From Pseudomonadota bacterium (GTDB lineage: Bacteria; Pseudomonadota; Alphaproteobacteria; Rhizobiales; Phreatobacteraceae): DNA of 10,178 bases. The position numbers were made by a program, and so were the translations under genes. The stretch spans positions 1 to 10,178 of the forward strand of contig JAEZGJ010000247.1 of the NCBI GenBank assembly GCA_023416965.1, written 5' to 3'. Below the pieces are notes generated by a model that was not told where the DNA came from, ran no database searches, and saw only the letters and a list, made by a program, of their open reading frames with translations. Positions 1-6,844 of this stretch are shown piece after piece (within the stretch, counting starts at the first letter, position 1; each line of letters begins with the position of its first letter).

Positions 1-11
1 TTTATCCCTAA

Positions 12-173
12 GCCTTCCTCGCGGAGGCGCCGCGGGGCGCCGGCCTCGACGATCTCCTCGACGCGGCGGTGAACGCGCTCGTCGCCCGCCGCCTCCATGC
101 CGGTACGGCGCAGGCCTTTCCCGATCCGCCCGGCCGCGACGCGCATGGTCTGCCCGTCGCCATCTGGGCTTGA
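12..173 (+). pseudogene. C-terminal remnant of a DUF429-like protein, interrupted by an in-frame stop
   Basis: This frame reads 53 codons to a TGA at 171-173. It contains a DDLLDA motif about 15 residues in and ends PDPPGRDAHGLPVAIWA. Both resemble the C-terminus of DUF429 proteins (a predicted RNase H-like nuclease family), as far as I recall that family. The same frame has a TAA at 9-11 with the residues Y-P just before it, so it is not open to the window edge. Either one nonsense change (for example GAA to TAA) or a one-base frameshift near base 11 broke the gene, or the first bases carry a sequencing or assembly error. A short gene starting internally at GTG 69 is possible but unlikely. 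The next gene follows 49 bases later on the same strand. Confidence 0.45.
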
Positions 174-222
174 CCCGCTCGGCCGAACCGGGTCCCGATG
201 CGCGCATCTGAAGGACCCGCCC

Positions 223-1167
223 ATGATCACGCCCGACGACATCCGCGCCGCCCACGCCCGCATCGCCGGCCGGGTGCGCCGCACGCCCACCATGGCGCTT
301 TCCGCCGAGACCTTCGGCACGCCTGTGCCCGTGGTCATGAAGCTCGAATTCCTGCAGGTGACCGGAACGTTCAAGGCCCGCGGCGCCTTCAACACCCTGC
401 TCGGCGGCACCATGCCGGCGGCCGGCGTCTGCGCCGCCTCGGGCGGCAATCACGGCATCGCCGTCGCCCATGCCGCGACGAGCCTCGGCATTCCCGCCCG
501 CATCTTCGTTCCCGAGATCTCCTCGCCGGCCAAGATCGCGCGCATCCGCGAGACCGGGGCCGATCTGGTGGTCGGCGGCGCTCGCTATTCCGATGCGCTC
601 GCCGCCTGCGAGGCCCATGCCGCCGCGACCGGCGCGCTCTCCGTCCATGCCTATGATGCCTGGCCGAACATGGCCGGCCAGGGGACAGTGGGCATCGAAT
701 GGGAGGAGGATGCCGGCGGCCTCGACACGGTGCTGGTGGCGGTTGGGGGCGGCGGCCTCATTTCCGGCATCGCCCGCTGGTTCGACCAGCGGGTGAAGGT
801 CGTCGGCGTCGAGCCCGAGGGATCCTGCGCCCTCCACGCCGCGCTTGCCGCCGGCGGCCCCGTCGACGTCGAGGTCCAGTCCATCGCCGCCGATTCCCTC
901 GGCGCCCGCAACGTCTTCGCCCGCGTTCACGAGACCGCCGCCGCCTATGTCGACCAGGTCGTGCTGGTGCCCGACGAGGCCATTCGCGAGGCGCAGAAGC
1001 GGCTCTGGCTCGGCCTCCGCGCGGCGAGCGAGCCGGGCGGGGCGGCGGCCCTTGCCGCGCTCCTCTGCGGCGCCTACCGGCCCGCTCCCGGGGAGCGCGT
1101 GGGAGTTCTGGCCTGCGGTGCCAATGTCGATCTGGCCGCCCTCGCGGAAACGGTTTCCGCGGCCTGA
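223..1167 (+). CDS. PLP-dependent threonine/serine dehydratase
   Basis: This 314-residue fold-type II pyridoxal-phosphate enzyme is most like threonine/serine dehydratases, which deaminate L-threonine to 2-oxobutanoate (or serine to pyruvate) in the cytoplasm. The expected motifs are in order: the PLP lysine in TFKARGAFN (Lys51), the phosphate/substrate loop SGGNHG (73-78), QGTVGIEW (153-160), the glycine loop VGGGGLISG (174-182), and near the end SEPGGAAAL and LACGANVDL. No C-terminal ACT regulatory domain is present, so it is a short catabolic-type enzyme rather than full-length IlvA. The frame is open upstream to about 97, but ATG 223 is chosen because AAGGA (211-215) sits 7 bases before it, family similarity begins there, and the upstream extension is Arg/Pro-rich noise. 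Serine racemase or a related beta-replacing enzyme cannot be excluded from motifs alone. Confidence 0.9.
   Translation: MITPDDIRAAHARIAGRVRRTPTMALSAETFGTPVPVVMKLEFLQVTGTFKARGAFNTLLGGTMPAAGVCAASGGNHGIAVAHAATSLGIPARIFVPEISSPAKIARIRETGADLVVGGARYSDALAACEAHAAATGALSVHAYDAWPNMAGQGTVGIEWEEDAGGLDTVLVAVGGGGLISGIARWFDQRVKVVGVEPEGSCALHAALAAGGPVDVEVQSIAADSLGARNVFARVHETAAAYVDQVVLVPDEAIREAQKRLWLGLRAASEPGGAAALAALLCGAYRPAPGERVGVLACGANVDLAALAETVSAA
1143..1161 (+). other. 8-bp perfect hairpin at the 3' end of the dehydratase gene
   Basis: CGCGGAAA at 1143-1150 pairs exactly with TTTCCGCG at 1154-1161 around a 3-base loop. It lies just before the TGA at 1165-1167. There is no T-run behind it, so it is not a clear intrinsic terminator. 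It could protect the 3' end of the mRNA or be chance in GC-rich coding sequence. Confidence 0.4.
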
Positions 1168-1220
1168 GCGCTGACCGATCCGTGATCGCCGGCTCGCCAT
1201 GAAAATGTGGTTTTTGGGAC

Positions 1221-1232
1221 CTAGCGTGCTAG
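1221..1232. promoter_or_regulatory. 12-bp palindrome upstream of the TIGR02302 gene
   Basis: CTAGC (1221-1225) and GCTAG (1228-1232) form a perfect inverted repeat with a 2-base spacer, 38 bases before the TTG start at 1270. It is the only obvious symmetry in the 102-bp gap and lies in its least GC-rich part, just after TTTTTGGGAC. An operator is possible. No convincing -35/-10 pair could be placed around it. Confidence 0.25.
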
Positions 1233-1259
1233 CCTGAAAGTTGCAGGAGACCTCGAACC

Positions 1260-1263
1260 GGAG
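1260..1263 (+). promoter_or_regulatory. Shine-Dalgarno site deciding a TTG start
   Basis: GGAG at 1260-1263 lies 6 bases before TTG at 1270-1272 but 18 bases before the first in-frame ATG at 1282. The spacing favours TTG as the start of the TIGR02302 gene. Confidence 0.5.
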
Positions 1264-1269
1264 CGGATC

Positions 1270-3972
1270 TTGAGCGACGGCATGAACAGGGAGAGGCCTC
1301 CGGCCCCCAACGAGCATCACCTCGCTCTCGGTCACGCGATCGATCGCGCCAAGCTCGTCATCCTGTGGGAGCGGGTCTGGCCGCGCCTCGTGCTCTTCCT
1401 CGGCATTTTCGGCGGCGTTCTCGCCGTCTCCTGGCTCGGTTTCTGGCAGGTCGTTCCCTATTGGGCGCGCTTTGGCGGCGTCCTTTTCGTCCTCGCCCTG
1501 CTGCTCGGGGCCGCCTGGCCGCTCCTGACCATCCGCCGCCCCTCCGACCAGGAGGCGCTACGCCGCATTGACCGCGCCACGGACGGCGGCCACCGGCCGG
1601 CGACCGCACTCGCCGACGGCCTCGCGACCGCGGACGATCCCTTTGCCAAGGCGCTGTGGGAGGAACATCGCGCCCGCGTCGCCGCCGCGGCGGGCCGCCT
1701 GCGCACCGGCATCCCGACGCCGCGGATGCCGAGCCTCGACCGCTATGCCATCCGCGCCCTGGCGCTGCTGCTCATCGTCCCCGCCTTCTTCCTCGCCGGT
1801 GAGGAGCGCACCCAGCGCCTCCTGACCGCCTTCGACTGGCGCGCCCCGCCGGTGCCGATCAACTACCGCATCGATGCCTGGGTGACCCCGCCAGCCTACA
1901 CTGCCCGCCCGCCGGTGATCCTGCCGACGCGCCGCGTGGCCGAGGGCGCGCCCGCCGCACAGGCCGCCGCCGAGCCAGAAATCTTCCGCGTGCCGGCCGG
2001 CTCCGTCGTCACGCTGCGCGTCGCCGGCCTCGCCGATGTCGCGGTGAAGCCGGAGGGCGGCATCGCCGCCGCGCCCGTCCCTGAGCGGGCCGAGGGAGCC
2101 CCGGCAGCACCGGCGCAGACCTCCTCCAACCTGGCCGAAAGCCGCTGGACCGTGACGCAGGACGGCACGCTGGCGGTGAGCGGGTCCGGCGCGCCGCCGC
2201 TCGCCTGGCGCTTCGAGGCCATTCCGGACGGCGCCCCCACCATCGCCTTCGAGCGCGCGCCGCAGACCGACCAGCGCAACCAGTTCGTGCTCTCCTACAA
2301 GGTCGAGGACGATTACGGCGTGAAGGAAGCCGAGGCGACCCTGTCGCTGGCGCCCTCGGCGCTCGCCCTTCAGCGCGAGGGCGCCCGCCCGCTCGCCGAC
2401 CTGCCGCCCCTGCCGCTGAGCCTGCCCCAGGCCCGCACCAGCCAGGGCAGCGGCCAGACGGCGCGCGATTTCGTCGCGCATCCCTTCGCCGGCCTGCAGG
2501 TGGCGGTGAAGCTGCGCGCCCGGGACGATGCCGGCAACGAGGGCTTTTCCGAGACCGTCTACGGCACCCTGCCGGCCCGCGTCTTCTCCAAGCCCGTGCC
2601 GCGCGCCCTCGTCGAGCAGCGTCGCATCCTCGCCCTCGACGCCAATGCCGCCCCGCGGGTCGCCCGGGCGCTGGAGGCCCTGACCACGGCGCCGGACCGC
2701 TTCGGCATGGAGACGCCGGTCTATCTCGGCCTCAGGACCGCCTATTTCCGCCTCGTCCGCGCCCGCGACGACGCCGCCCTCGTCGAGGTCATGGACTATC
2801 TCTGGGACATCGCCGTGCGGATGGAGGACGGCGACGTCTCGGAAGCCGAGCGGGCGGTCTCACAGGCCGCCGAGCGGCTGCGCCAGGCCATCGAGCGCGG
2901 CGCCTCGGAGGAGGAGATCCGCCGCCTGTCTCAGGACCTGCGCCAGGCCATGGACCGGCTGATGCGCGAACTCGCCGAACAGGCCATGCGTAACCGCCAG
3001 GACGGCAACCAGCAGCAGGCCCAGCGCGACCCCAATGCCCGCCAGGTCCGCCCGCAGGACCTGCGCGACATGCTCAACCGCATCGAGAACCTCGCCCGCA
3101 ACGGCGCCCGAGATCAGGCCCAGCGCCTGATGCAGGAGCTGCAGCAGATGCTGCAGGGGCTCCAGGCCGGCCGCCAGCAGCAACAGCAGCAGGGCGAGAA
3201 CGGCGAGCAGGGCGAACAGGGCGAGAGCCCCCTCGACCGTCTGGCCGACATGATCCGCCGTCAGCAGCAGCTGCGCGACGACACTTTCCGCCGCAATCAG
3301 GAGCAGCGCCGCGCCCAGCGTGGCCAGCAGCGCCCCGGCCAGCGGGGCCAGCAGGGGCAGCAGGGCCAGCGCGGTCAGCAGGGGGAACAGGGACAGCAGG
3401 GCGAACAGGGCGAGGGCGAGCAGGGCTACGACCAGCTCGGCGACGCCCAGCGCCAGCTGCGCGAGCTCCTCGACCAGCTGCGCGAGCAGCTGGGACAGCA
3501 GGGCGAGGGCGGCGAGGGCCAGGGCCAGTCGGAAGCCGGCCGCCAGGCCCAGGAGGGCATGGGCAATGCCGGTCGCGCCATGCGCGAGGCGGAGGAAGCC
3601 CTCGGCCGCGGCAATGGCCAGGGTGCGACCGATGCCCAGGGCCGCGCCCTGCGCAGCCTGCAGCAGGGCGCCCAGGGCCTGGCCCAGCAGATGCAGGAAG
3701 GCCAGGGCCAGGGGCAGCAGGGCCAACCCGGCCAGCCGGGCGGCCGCCAGGGCCAGGCCGGCAACCAGGATTACGATCCCTTGGGACGGCCGACGCGCGG
3801 CCGCGAGGCCAACGAGAATTCCGACGTGCGCATCCCCAATGCCGGCGAGGGCGCCGCCCAGCGGGCGCAGCGCGTGCTGGAGGAGCTGCGCCGCCGTCTC
3901 TCCGAGCAGGACCGGCCGCAGATCGAGACCGACTATATCGAGCGCCTGCTGCGCGGCCTGCAGATCCAGTAG
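1270..3972 (+). CDS. TIGR02302 family (DUF4175) membrane protein with Gln/Gly-rich domain
   Basis: This 900-residue protein of unknown function matches the alphaproteobacterial TIGR02302/DUF4175 family in length and architecture. The N-terminus has two hydrophobic segments (about 39-62 and 68-88) after the family-like LWERVWPRL. The EALRRIDR and HRPATALADGL stretches follow, then a third hydrophobic segment (about 160-177). Next comes a long, probably extracytoplasmic or periplasmic region. From about 515 it turns hydrophilic and helical, with a low-complexity Gln/Gly/Glu tract at about 630-833. The C-terminus returns to the family signature: DPLGRPTRG (836 on), then VLEELRRRLSEQDRP and a terminal DYIERLLRGL. 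The start is a TTG supported by GGAG 6 bases upstream. It ends 4 bases from the convergent hydrolase gene, so the two transcripts probably overlap at their 3' ends. The biochemical role is not established; an envelope function is an inference from topology. Confidence 0.9.
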   Translation: MSDGMNRERPPAPNEHHLALGHAIDRAKLVILWERVWPRLVLFLGIFGGVLAVSWLGFWQVVPYWARFGGVLFVLALLLGAAWPLLTIRRPSDQEALRRIDRATDGGHRPATALADGLATADDPFAKALWEEHRARVAAAAGRLRTGIPTPRMPSLDRYAIRALALLLIVPAFFLAGEERTQRLLTAFDWRAPPVPINYRIDAWVTPPAYTARPPVILPTRRVAEGAPAAQAAAEPEIFRVPAGSVVTLRVAGLADVAVKPEGGIAAAPVPERAEGAPAAPAQTSSNLAESRWTVTQDGTLAVSGSGAPPLAWRFEAIPDGAPTIAFERAPQTDQRNQFVLSYKVEDDYGVKEAEATLSLAPSALALQREGARPLADLPPLPLSLPQARTSQGSGQTARDFVAHPFAGLQVAVKLRARDDAGNEGFSETVYGTLPARVFSKPVPRALVEQRRILALDANAAPRVARALEALTTAPDRFGMETPVYLGLRTAYFRLVRARDDAALVEVMDYLWDIAVRMEDGDVSEAERAVSQAAERLRQAIERGASEEEIRRLSQDLRQAMDRLMRELAEQAMRNRQDGNQQQAQRDPNARQVRPQDLRDMLNRIENLARNGARDQAQRLMQELQQMLQGLQAGRQQQQQQGENGEQGEQGESPLDRLADMIRRQQQLRDDTFRRNQEQRRAQRGQQRPGQRGQQGQQGQRGQQGEQGQQGEQGEGEQGYDQLGDAQRQLRELLDQLREQLGQQGEGGEGQGQSEAGRQAQEGMGNAGRAMREAEEALGRGNGQGATDAQGRALRSLQQGAQGLAQQMQEGQGQGQQGQPGQPGGRQGQAGNQDYDPLGRPTRGREANENSDVRIPNAGEGAAQRAQRVLEELRRRLSEQDRPQIETDYIERLLRGLQIQ
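3160..3770 (+). repeat. Degenerate CAG/GGC-rich low-complexity tract within the TIGR02302 gene
   Basis: Degenerate 6- and 9-base units such as CAGCAGGGC and GAACAGGGC recur through this segment, most densely at 3346-3430. There they encode a GQQGQQGQRGQQGEQG-type stretch. The units stay in frame and are mixed with non-repeat helical segments, so this is a low-complexity protein region rather than a simple satellite. Read on the opposite strand, the same bases give a spurious Leu/Ala-rich open frame. Confidence 0.75.
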
Positions 3973-3976
3973 GGGG

Positions 3977-5083
3977 TCAGGCGTCCGCCGCCGGCAATTC
4001 CCAGACCTCGCCGGGACGGATGGCCCGGAACAGGTCGGGCGCGATCGCGCGTTCCGCGAGAGCCGCATGCAGCGCCCGCCGCGGCTCCTCGATCGCCTCG
4101 TTGGTGAGCTGCACCGTGCCCCAGTGATGGGCGAGCGCCCGGCGCGCACCGCAATCGATCATCACCTGCACCGCCTCGGCAGGGTTCATGTGCTGGTCGC
4201 GCATGAACCAGCGAGGCTCATAGGCGCCGATCGGCAGGATGGCGAGGCGGAAGCCGCCGAACCGCCGCTTCGCCTCGCGGAAATGATGGCCGTCGCCATA
4301 GCCCGTGTCGCCGATGTGATAGACGAGGCCGCCCGGCGCCTCGACGACGAAAGCCGCCCAGAGAGCCTTGTTGCGATCGAACAGGCCGCGCGCCGTCCAG
4401 TGCCGCATCGGCGCGAGGTGCACGGCCATGCCGTTGGCGATCTCGACCCGGTCGCCCCAGTCATGGGCCTCGGCCCGGATGGCGGGATCGTGGGCCTTCA
4501 TGATCGCGTCCTGGCCGAGCGGCGTGATCACCCGCGGCTGGTGCACCGCCTGGAGCCGCGACAGCGTCTCCACGTCGAGGTGGTCGTAATGACCGTGGCT
4601 GACGAGGACGAGGTCGATCTTCGGCAGCGCATCGAAGGCGATGCCGGGCGGATTGACGCGCTTCGGCCCGGCGAAGGAGACCGGCGAGACCCGCTCCGAC
4701 CAGACGGGATCGAAGAGGATGTTGAGGCCGCGCGTCTGCATCAGGATCGTGGCATGTCCCACATAGGACAGGCGGATCGCCTCGCCCTCCACCCGCGGCG
4801 GCGGCACGTCGGCATGGTCCGAGGGCCAGCTCTCCGGCCAGCGCGCCCGCTCGTCGCCGCCGAACTGCCAGCGCAGCAGGTCGGTGAAGGCCTTGGGCGG
4901 CGAGCCGTGCGGGTCGAAGAAGCGGGTTCCGTCGAAATGGTCGCTGACCGGGCCGGAATAATAGGGCTGGCTGCGATAGGCCAAGGCGCCGCCCGCGCCG
5001 CCGATCACCGGCAGCGAGGCGAGCACGCCGAGCAGGCGTCGGCGGTTGACCTTGGGGCGAGGGAGGCCCGGGGGCTGGCTCAT
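3977..5083 (-). CDS. NAPE-PLD-like metallo-beta-lactamase-fold hydrolase with Tat-type leader
   Basis: This 368-residue protein has an MBL fold closest by motif to NAPE-PLD/UlaG-like zinc hydrolases. Visible metal ligands are H163, H165, D167 and H168 (SHGHYDHLD), H228 (MRHW), D259 (IGDTGYGDG) and H320 (AHHWGT). The segment LFDPVWSERVSPVSFAGPKR just before the HxHxDH motif is characteristic of N-acyl-phosphatidylethanolamine phospholipase D relatives. The N-terminus NRRRLLGV (13-20) followed by a short hydrophobic stretch looks like a twin-arginine export signal, so it may act in the periplasm. A membrane anchor is an alternative. It begins 8 bases after moaD and is probably cotranscribed with pgsA-moaD. 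No strong ribosome site precedes the ATG at 5083. Substrate is unknown; phospholipid hydrolysis is a family-based guess. Confidence 0.88.
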   Translation of the reverse strand: MSQPPGLPRPKVNRRRLLGVLASLPVIGGAGGALAYRSQPYYSGPVSDHFDGTRFFDPHGSPPKAFTDLLRWQFGGDERARWPESWPSDHADVPPPRVEGEAIRLSYVGHATILMQTRGLNILFDPVWSERVSPVSFAGPKRVNPPGIAFDALPKIDLVLVSHGHYDHLDVETLSRLQAVHQPRVITPLGQDAIMKAHDPAIRAEAHDWGDRVEIANGMAVHLAPMRHWTARGLFDRNKALWAAFVVEAPGGLVYHIGDTGYGDGHHFREAKRRFGGFRLAILPIGAYEPRWFMRDQHMNPAEAVQVMIDCGARRALAHHWGTVQLTNEAIEEPRRALHAALAERAIAPDLFRAIRPGEVWELPAADA

Positions 5084-5091
5084 GCCGGCAG

Positions 5092-5343
5092 TCAGCCGCC
5101 CGTCATGGGCGGAAAGAAGGCGATCTCGCGCGCCCCTGCCAGCGGAGCGTCCGGCTTCACGTGAACCTGATCGAGGGCGGCGCGGATCACCGTGCGGTTC
5201 TCGAAGGCATGGGCATAGGCCTCGCCGCGGCTGATCAGGTGGTCGATCAGATCGGCAACCGTGACGACCCCGGCCGGCAGCGCGATCTCTTCGGACGAGG
5301 TGCCGACCCGCTCGCGCACCCAGGCGAAATAGAGCACCTTCAC
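5092..5343 (-). CDS. moaD: MoaD, molybdopterin synthase sulfur-carrier subunit
   Basis: This 83-residue ubiquitin-like protein ends in FFPPMTGG. The C-terminal Gly-Gly is adenylated and thiocarboxylated so that MoaD can donate sulfur to precursor Z within MPT synthase (MoaD-MoaE). The opening KVLYFAWVRERVG and the middle TVADLIDHL are typical of the family, and the length is normal. The start is GTG at 5341-5343, which overlaps the pgsA stop by four bases (GTGA). A strong GAGGAGG at 5351-5357 lies inside the end of pgsA with 7-base spacing, indicating translational coupling. A longer frame runs upstream on this strand but only shadows pgsA. The usual partner moaE is not next to it; a hydrolase gene takes that place. 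Confidence 0.9.
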   Translation of the reverse strand: MKVLYFAWVRERVGTSSEEIALPAGVVTVADLIDHLISRGEAYAHAFENRTVIRAALDQVHVKPDAPLAGAREIAFFPPMTGG

Positions 5344-5966
5344 GACTCGTCCTCCTCGATCAGGTGGCCGGCCCCGGCGCGGAAATAGTCGTAGCCGGTG
5401 TAGAGGGTGAGGATGGCGGCGCACCAGAGCAGCGCGATGCCGACCGGCGTCACCCCCGGCACGATCTGGTCGCCGGCGGGGCCCGCTATGAGGAAGCCGA
5501 CGGCGACGAGCTGAACGGCCGTCTTCCATTTGGCGAGCCGCGTCACCGGCACCGAGACGCGCAGCTCCGCCAGGAACTCCCTGAGGCCCGAGACGAGGAT
5601 CTCGCGCGCCAGGATCACCATGGCCGCCCACAGCGACCAGCCGAGGATGGTGCCGTCCGCCGCCAGCATCATCAGCACGATTCCCACCAGCAGCTTGTCG
5701 GCGATGGGGTCGAGCATGCGACCGATGGCGGAGTGCTGGGACCAGGCGCGGGCGAGGTAGCCATCGAAGTAATCGGTGATGGCGGCGACGATGAAGATGC
5801 CGAGGGCGACCCAGCGCAGCCAGATGCCGCCCTCGTAGATCACCTGGGCGAAGAGGCAGGCGGCCACCAGCGGCACGGCGAGCACGCGGCCGTAGGTGAG
5901 GAGGTTCGGGACGCTGTAGGTGCCGCCGCGGCGCGGGCGTTCGATCGGATCAGCCGAGCTCATCAT
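5340..5966 (-). CDS. pgsA: CDP-diacylglycerol-glycerol-3-phosphate 3-phosphatidyltransferase
   Basis: This 208-residue integral membrane enzyme makes phosphatidylglycerophosphate from CDP-diacylglycerol and glycerol-3-phosphate, the committed step to phosphatidylglycerol and cardiolipin. The full CDP-alcohol phosphotransferase signature is present with exact spacing: D65-x2-D68-G69-x2-A72-R73-x8-G82-x3-D86-x3-D90. NLLTYGRVLAVP at 21-32 is the typical first-helix entry of PgsA, and several hydrophobic segments follow. Two ATGs stand side by side (5964-5966 and 5961-5963) and the choice between them is open. No clear Shine-Dalgarno site precedes them. Its last four bases overlap the moaD start, so the two genes form an operon. 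The gene before it is divergent dsbB; uvrC, often found upstream of pgsA in related genomes, is absent. Confidence 0.93.
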   Translation of the reverse strand: MMSSADPIERPRRGGTYSVPNLLTYGRVLAVPLVAACLFAQVIYEGGIWLRWVALGIFIVAAITDYFDGYLARAWSQHSAIGRMLDPIADKLLVGIVLMMLAADGTILGWSLWAAMVILAREILVSGLREFLAELRVSVPVTRLAKWKTAVQLVAVGFLIAGPAGDQIVPGVTPVGIALLWCAAILTLYTGYDYFRAGAGHLIEEDES

Positions 5967-6027
5967 CTTGTGATGGACGAGGGGGCCGGCCGGGTCAATG
6001 GAAACCCATGTCGCGGGCGGCCGCCTC

Positions 6028-6055
6028 TGGACAGAACGTCGTGAGCGGCTAGAAC
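6028..6055 (+). promoter_or_regulatory. Candidate sigma70-type promoter for dsbB, giving a leaderless mRNA
   Basis: TGGACA (6028-6033) and TAGAAC (6050-6055) resemble -35 and -10 elements with a 16-base spacer. Transcription would start at about 6061-6063, at or next to the dsbB ATG (6062). No Shine-Dalgarno sequence lies in the nine bases before that ATG, which fits a leaderless message. The -10 match is only 4 of 6. Confidence 0.35.
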
Positions 6056-6061
6056 CGCCGC

Positions 6062-6604
6062 ATGAAACCCGCCGAGATCGCCGCGACCTGCCTGAGCCGA
6101 CCGTGGTTGTCGGGCGCCCTCGCGGTTGCGGCCGGCGCCACCGGCACCATCCTCGGCGCCTGGTTCTTCGAACTGGTGGTAGGCCTGCCGCCCTGCCCGC
6201 TCTGCCTCGAGCAGCGCGTGCCCTATTACGCCGTCATTCCCGCGGCCCTCGTCGTCGCCTTCATGGCCTGGAAGCGCTGGCCGGGTGCCGTCGTCCGCCT
6301 CGGCCTTCTTGTTCTCGCGGGCCTGATGATCTGGGGCGCGGGGCTCGGCGTCTATCATGCGGGCGCGGAATGGGGCTTCTGGCAGGGGCCGACCACATGC
6401 GCCCAGCCGACCGCCATCGCCCGCAGCCCCGCCGATCTCCTGCGCCAGCTGCAGACGGCAAAGCCGCTCGCCGATTGCACCGTGGCCGCCTGGCGCTTCC
6501 TCGGCCTGTCGCTCGCCGGCTGGAACGTCGTGGTTGCCTCGGCCCTAGCGCTGGTGGCGCTCGCTGCCGCCAGCCGGCCTCCGGAGGCTGTCCGCCCGGC
6601 GTGA
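6062..6604 (+). CDS. dsbB: DsbB-family disulfide bond formation protein
   Basis: This 180-residue inner-membrane protein would reoxidise DsbA and pass electrons to quinone. Four hydrophobic segments are visible (about 17-38, 55-70, 77-98 and 150-170). The first periplasmic loop carries the redox pair in PPCPLCLEQR (C45, C48). The second loop holds C113 (TTCAQ) and C139 (LADCTVAAWRFLGLSLAGWN). Length and the conserved LSLAGWN near the last helix suit the DsbB family. An in-frame TAG at 6050-6052 rules out an earlier start, so ATG 6062 is the first possible one. The protein ends in a short hydrophilic tail. The gene stands alone on this strand: divergent from pgsA and convergent, 20 bases apart, with the last gene of the quorum-sensing cluster. 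No dsbA is in the window. Confidence 0.92.
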   Translation: MKPAEIAATCLSRPWLSGALAVAAGATGTILGAWFFELVVGLPPCPLCLEQRVPYYAVIPAALVVAFMAWKRWPGAVVRLGLLVLAGLMIWGAGLGVYHAGAEWGFWQGPTTCAQPTAIARSPADLLRQLQTAKPLADCTVAAWRFLGLSLAGWNVVVASALALVALAAASRPPEAVRPA

Positions 6605-6624
6605 GGGGCGCCGGGAGGCCGCGA

Positions 6625-6834
6625 TCACTGGCCTACCATCTCCTTGCGCCGCGCTGCCCGGGGTCCGGGACGGCTCGGCTCCTCGTCATACCGCTGGATG
6701 ACATAGGCCTCGCGGACCTCGGATGCCGTGAGCTCGAGGAGATAGGCCGCGACGTCCAGGCCCAGCCTTCTGGCCTTGTCGGTCGCCGCCTCCAGGTCCG
6801 CGGCGAGCCGACCGATCTCGTCCGATCGTTTCAT
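6625..6834 (-). CDS. Small protein of unknown function at the end of the luxI operon
   Basis: I do not recognise this 69-residue protein. It is charged and helical-looking, with no Cys, Trp or Phe and no membrane segment. Residues 1-45 suggest two helices around LGLD, the second containing YLLELTASEVREAYV. The tail (53-65) is rich in Pro and Arg. The start ATG 6832-6834 has a strong GAGGAGG (6840-6846) 5 bases upstream, and this site overlaps the TGA of the preceding gene (TGAGGAGG), which implies translational coupling. A longer frame from 6897 exists but runs into the preceding gene and lacks this signal. Residues 20-44 align without gaps to residues 26-50 of the neighbouring 123-residue protein (9 of 25 identical), so the two may be related. 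Its place in the luxI operon suggests a link to quorum sensing; that is inference only. Confidence 0.8.
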   Translation of the reverse strand: MKRSDEIGRLAADLEAATDKARRLGLDVAAYLLELTASEVREAYVIQRYDEEPSRPGPRAARRKEMVGQ

Positions 6835-6844
6835 GACAACCTCC

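Noticed and set aside
97..222. N-terminal extension of the dehydratase to 97
   Set aside because: The extra 42 residues are Arg/Pro-rich, overlap the DUF429-like tail and lack family similarity. ATG 223 has a proper ribosome site.
2860..4149. A 429-codon minus-strand open frame rich in Leu and Ala that looks like a membrane protein
   Set aside because: It is the antisense of the Gln/Gly-rich part of the TIGR02302 gene: CAG read backwards gives CTG (Leu) and GGC gives GCC (Ala). It has no family similarity and overlaps a well-supported gene.
3320..5164. A 614-codon plus-strand open frame
   Set aside because: It shadows the TIGR02302 gene in another frame and then runs antisense through the hydrolase gene. 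Composition is Arg/Ala-rich with no motifs.
5967..5998. A promoter for pgsA with TTGACC (minus strand, 5998-5993)
   Set aside because: The -35-like hexamer is good, but the correctly spaced -10 position reads CATCAC, which is too poor to call.
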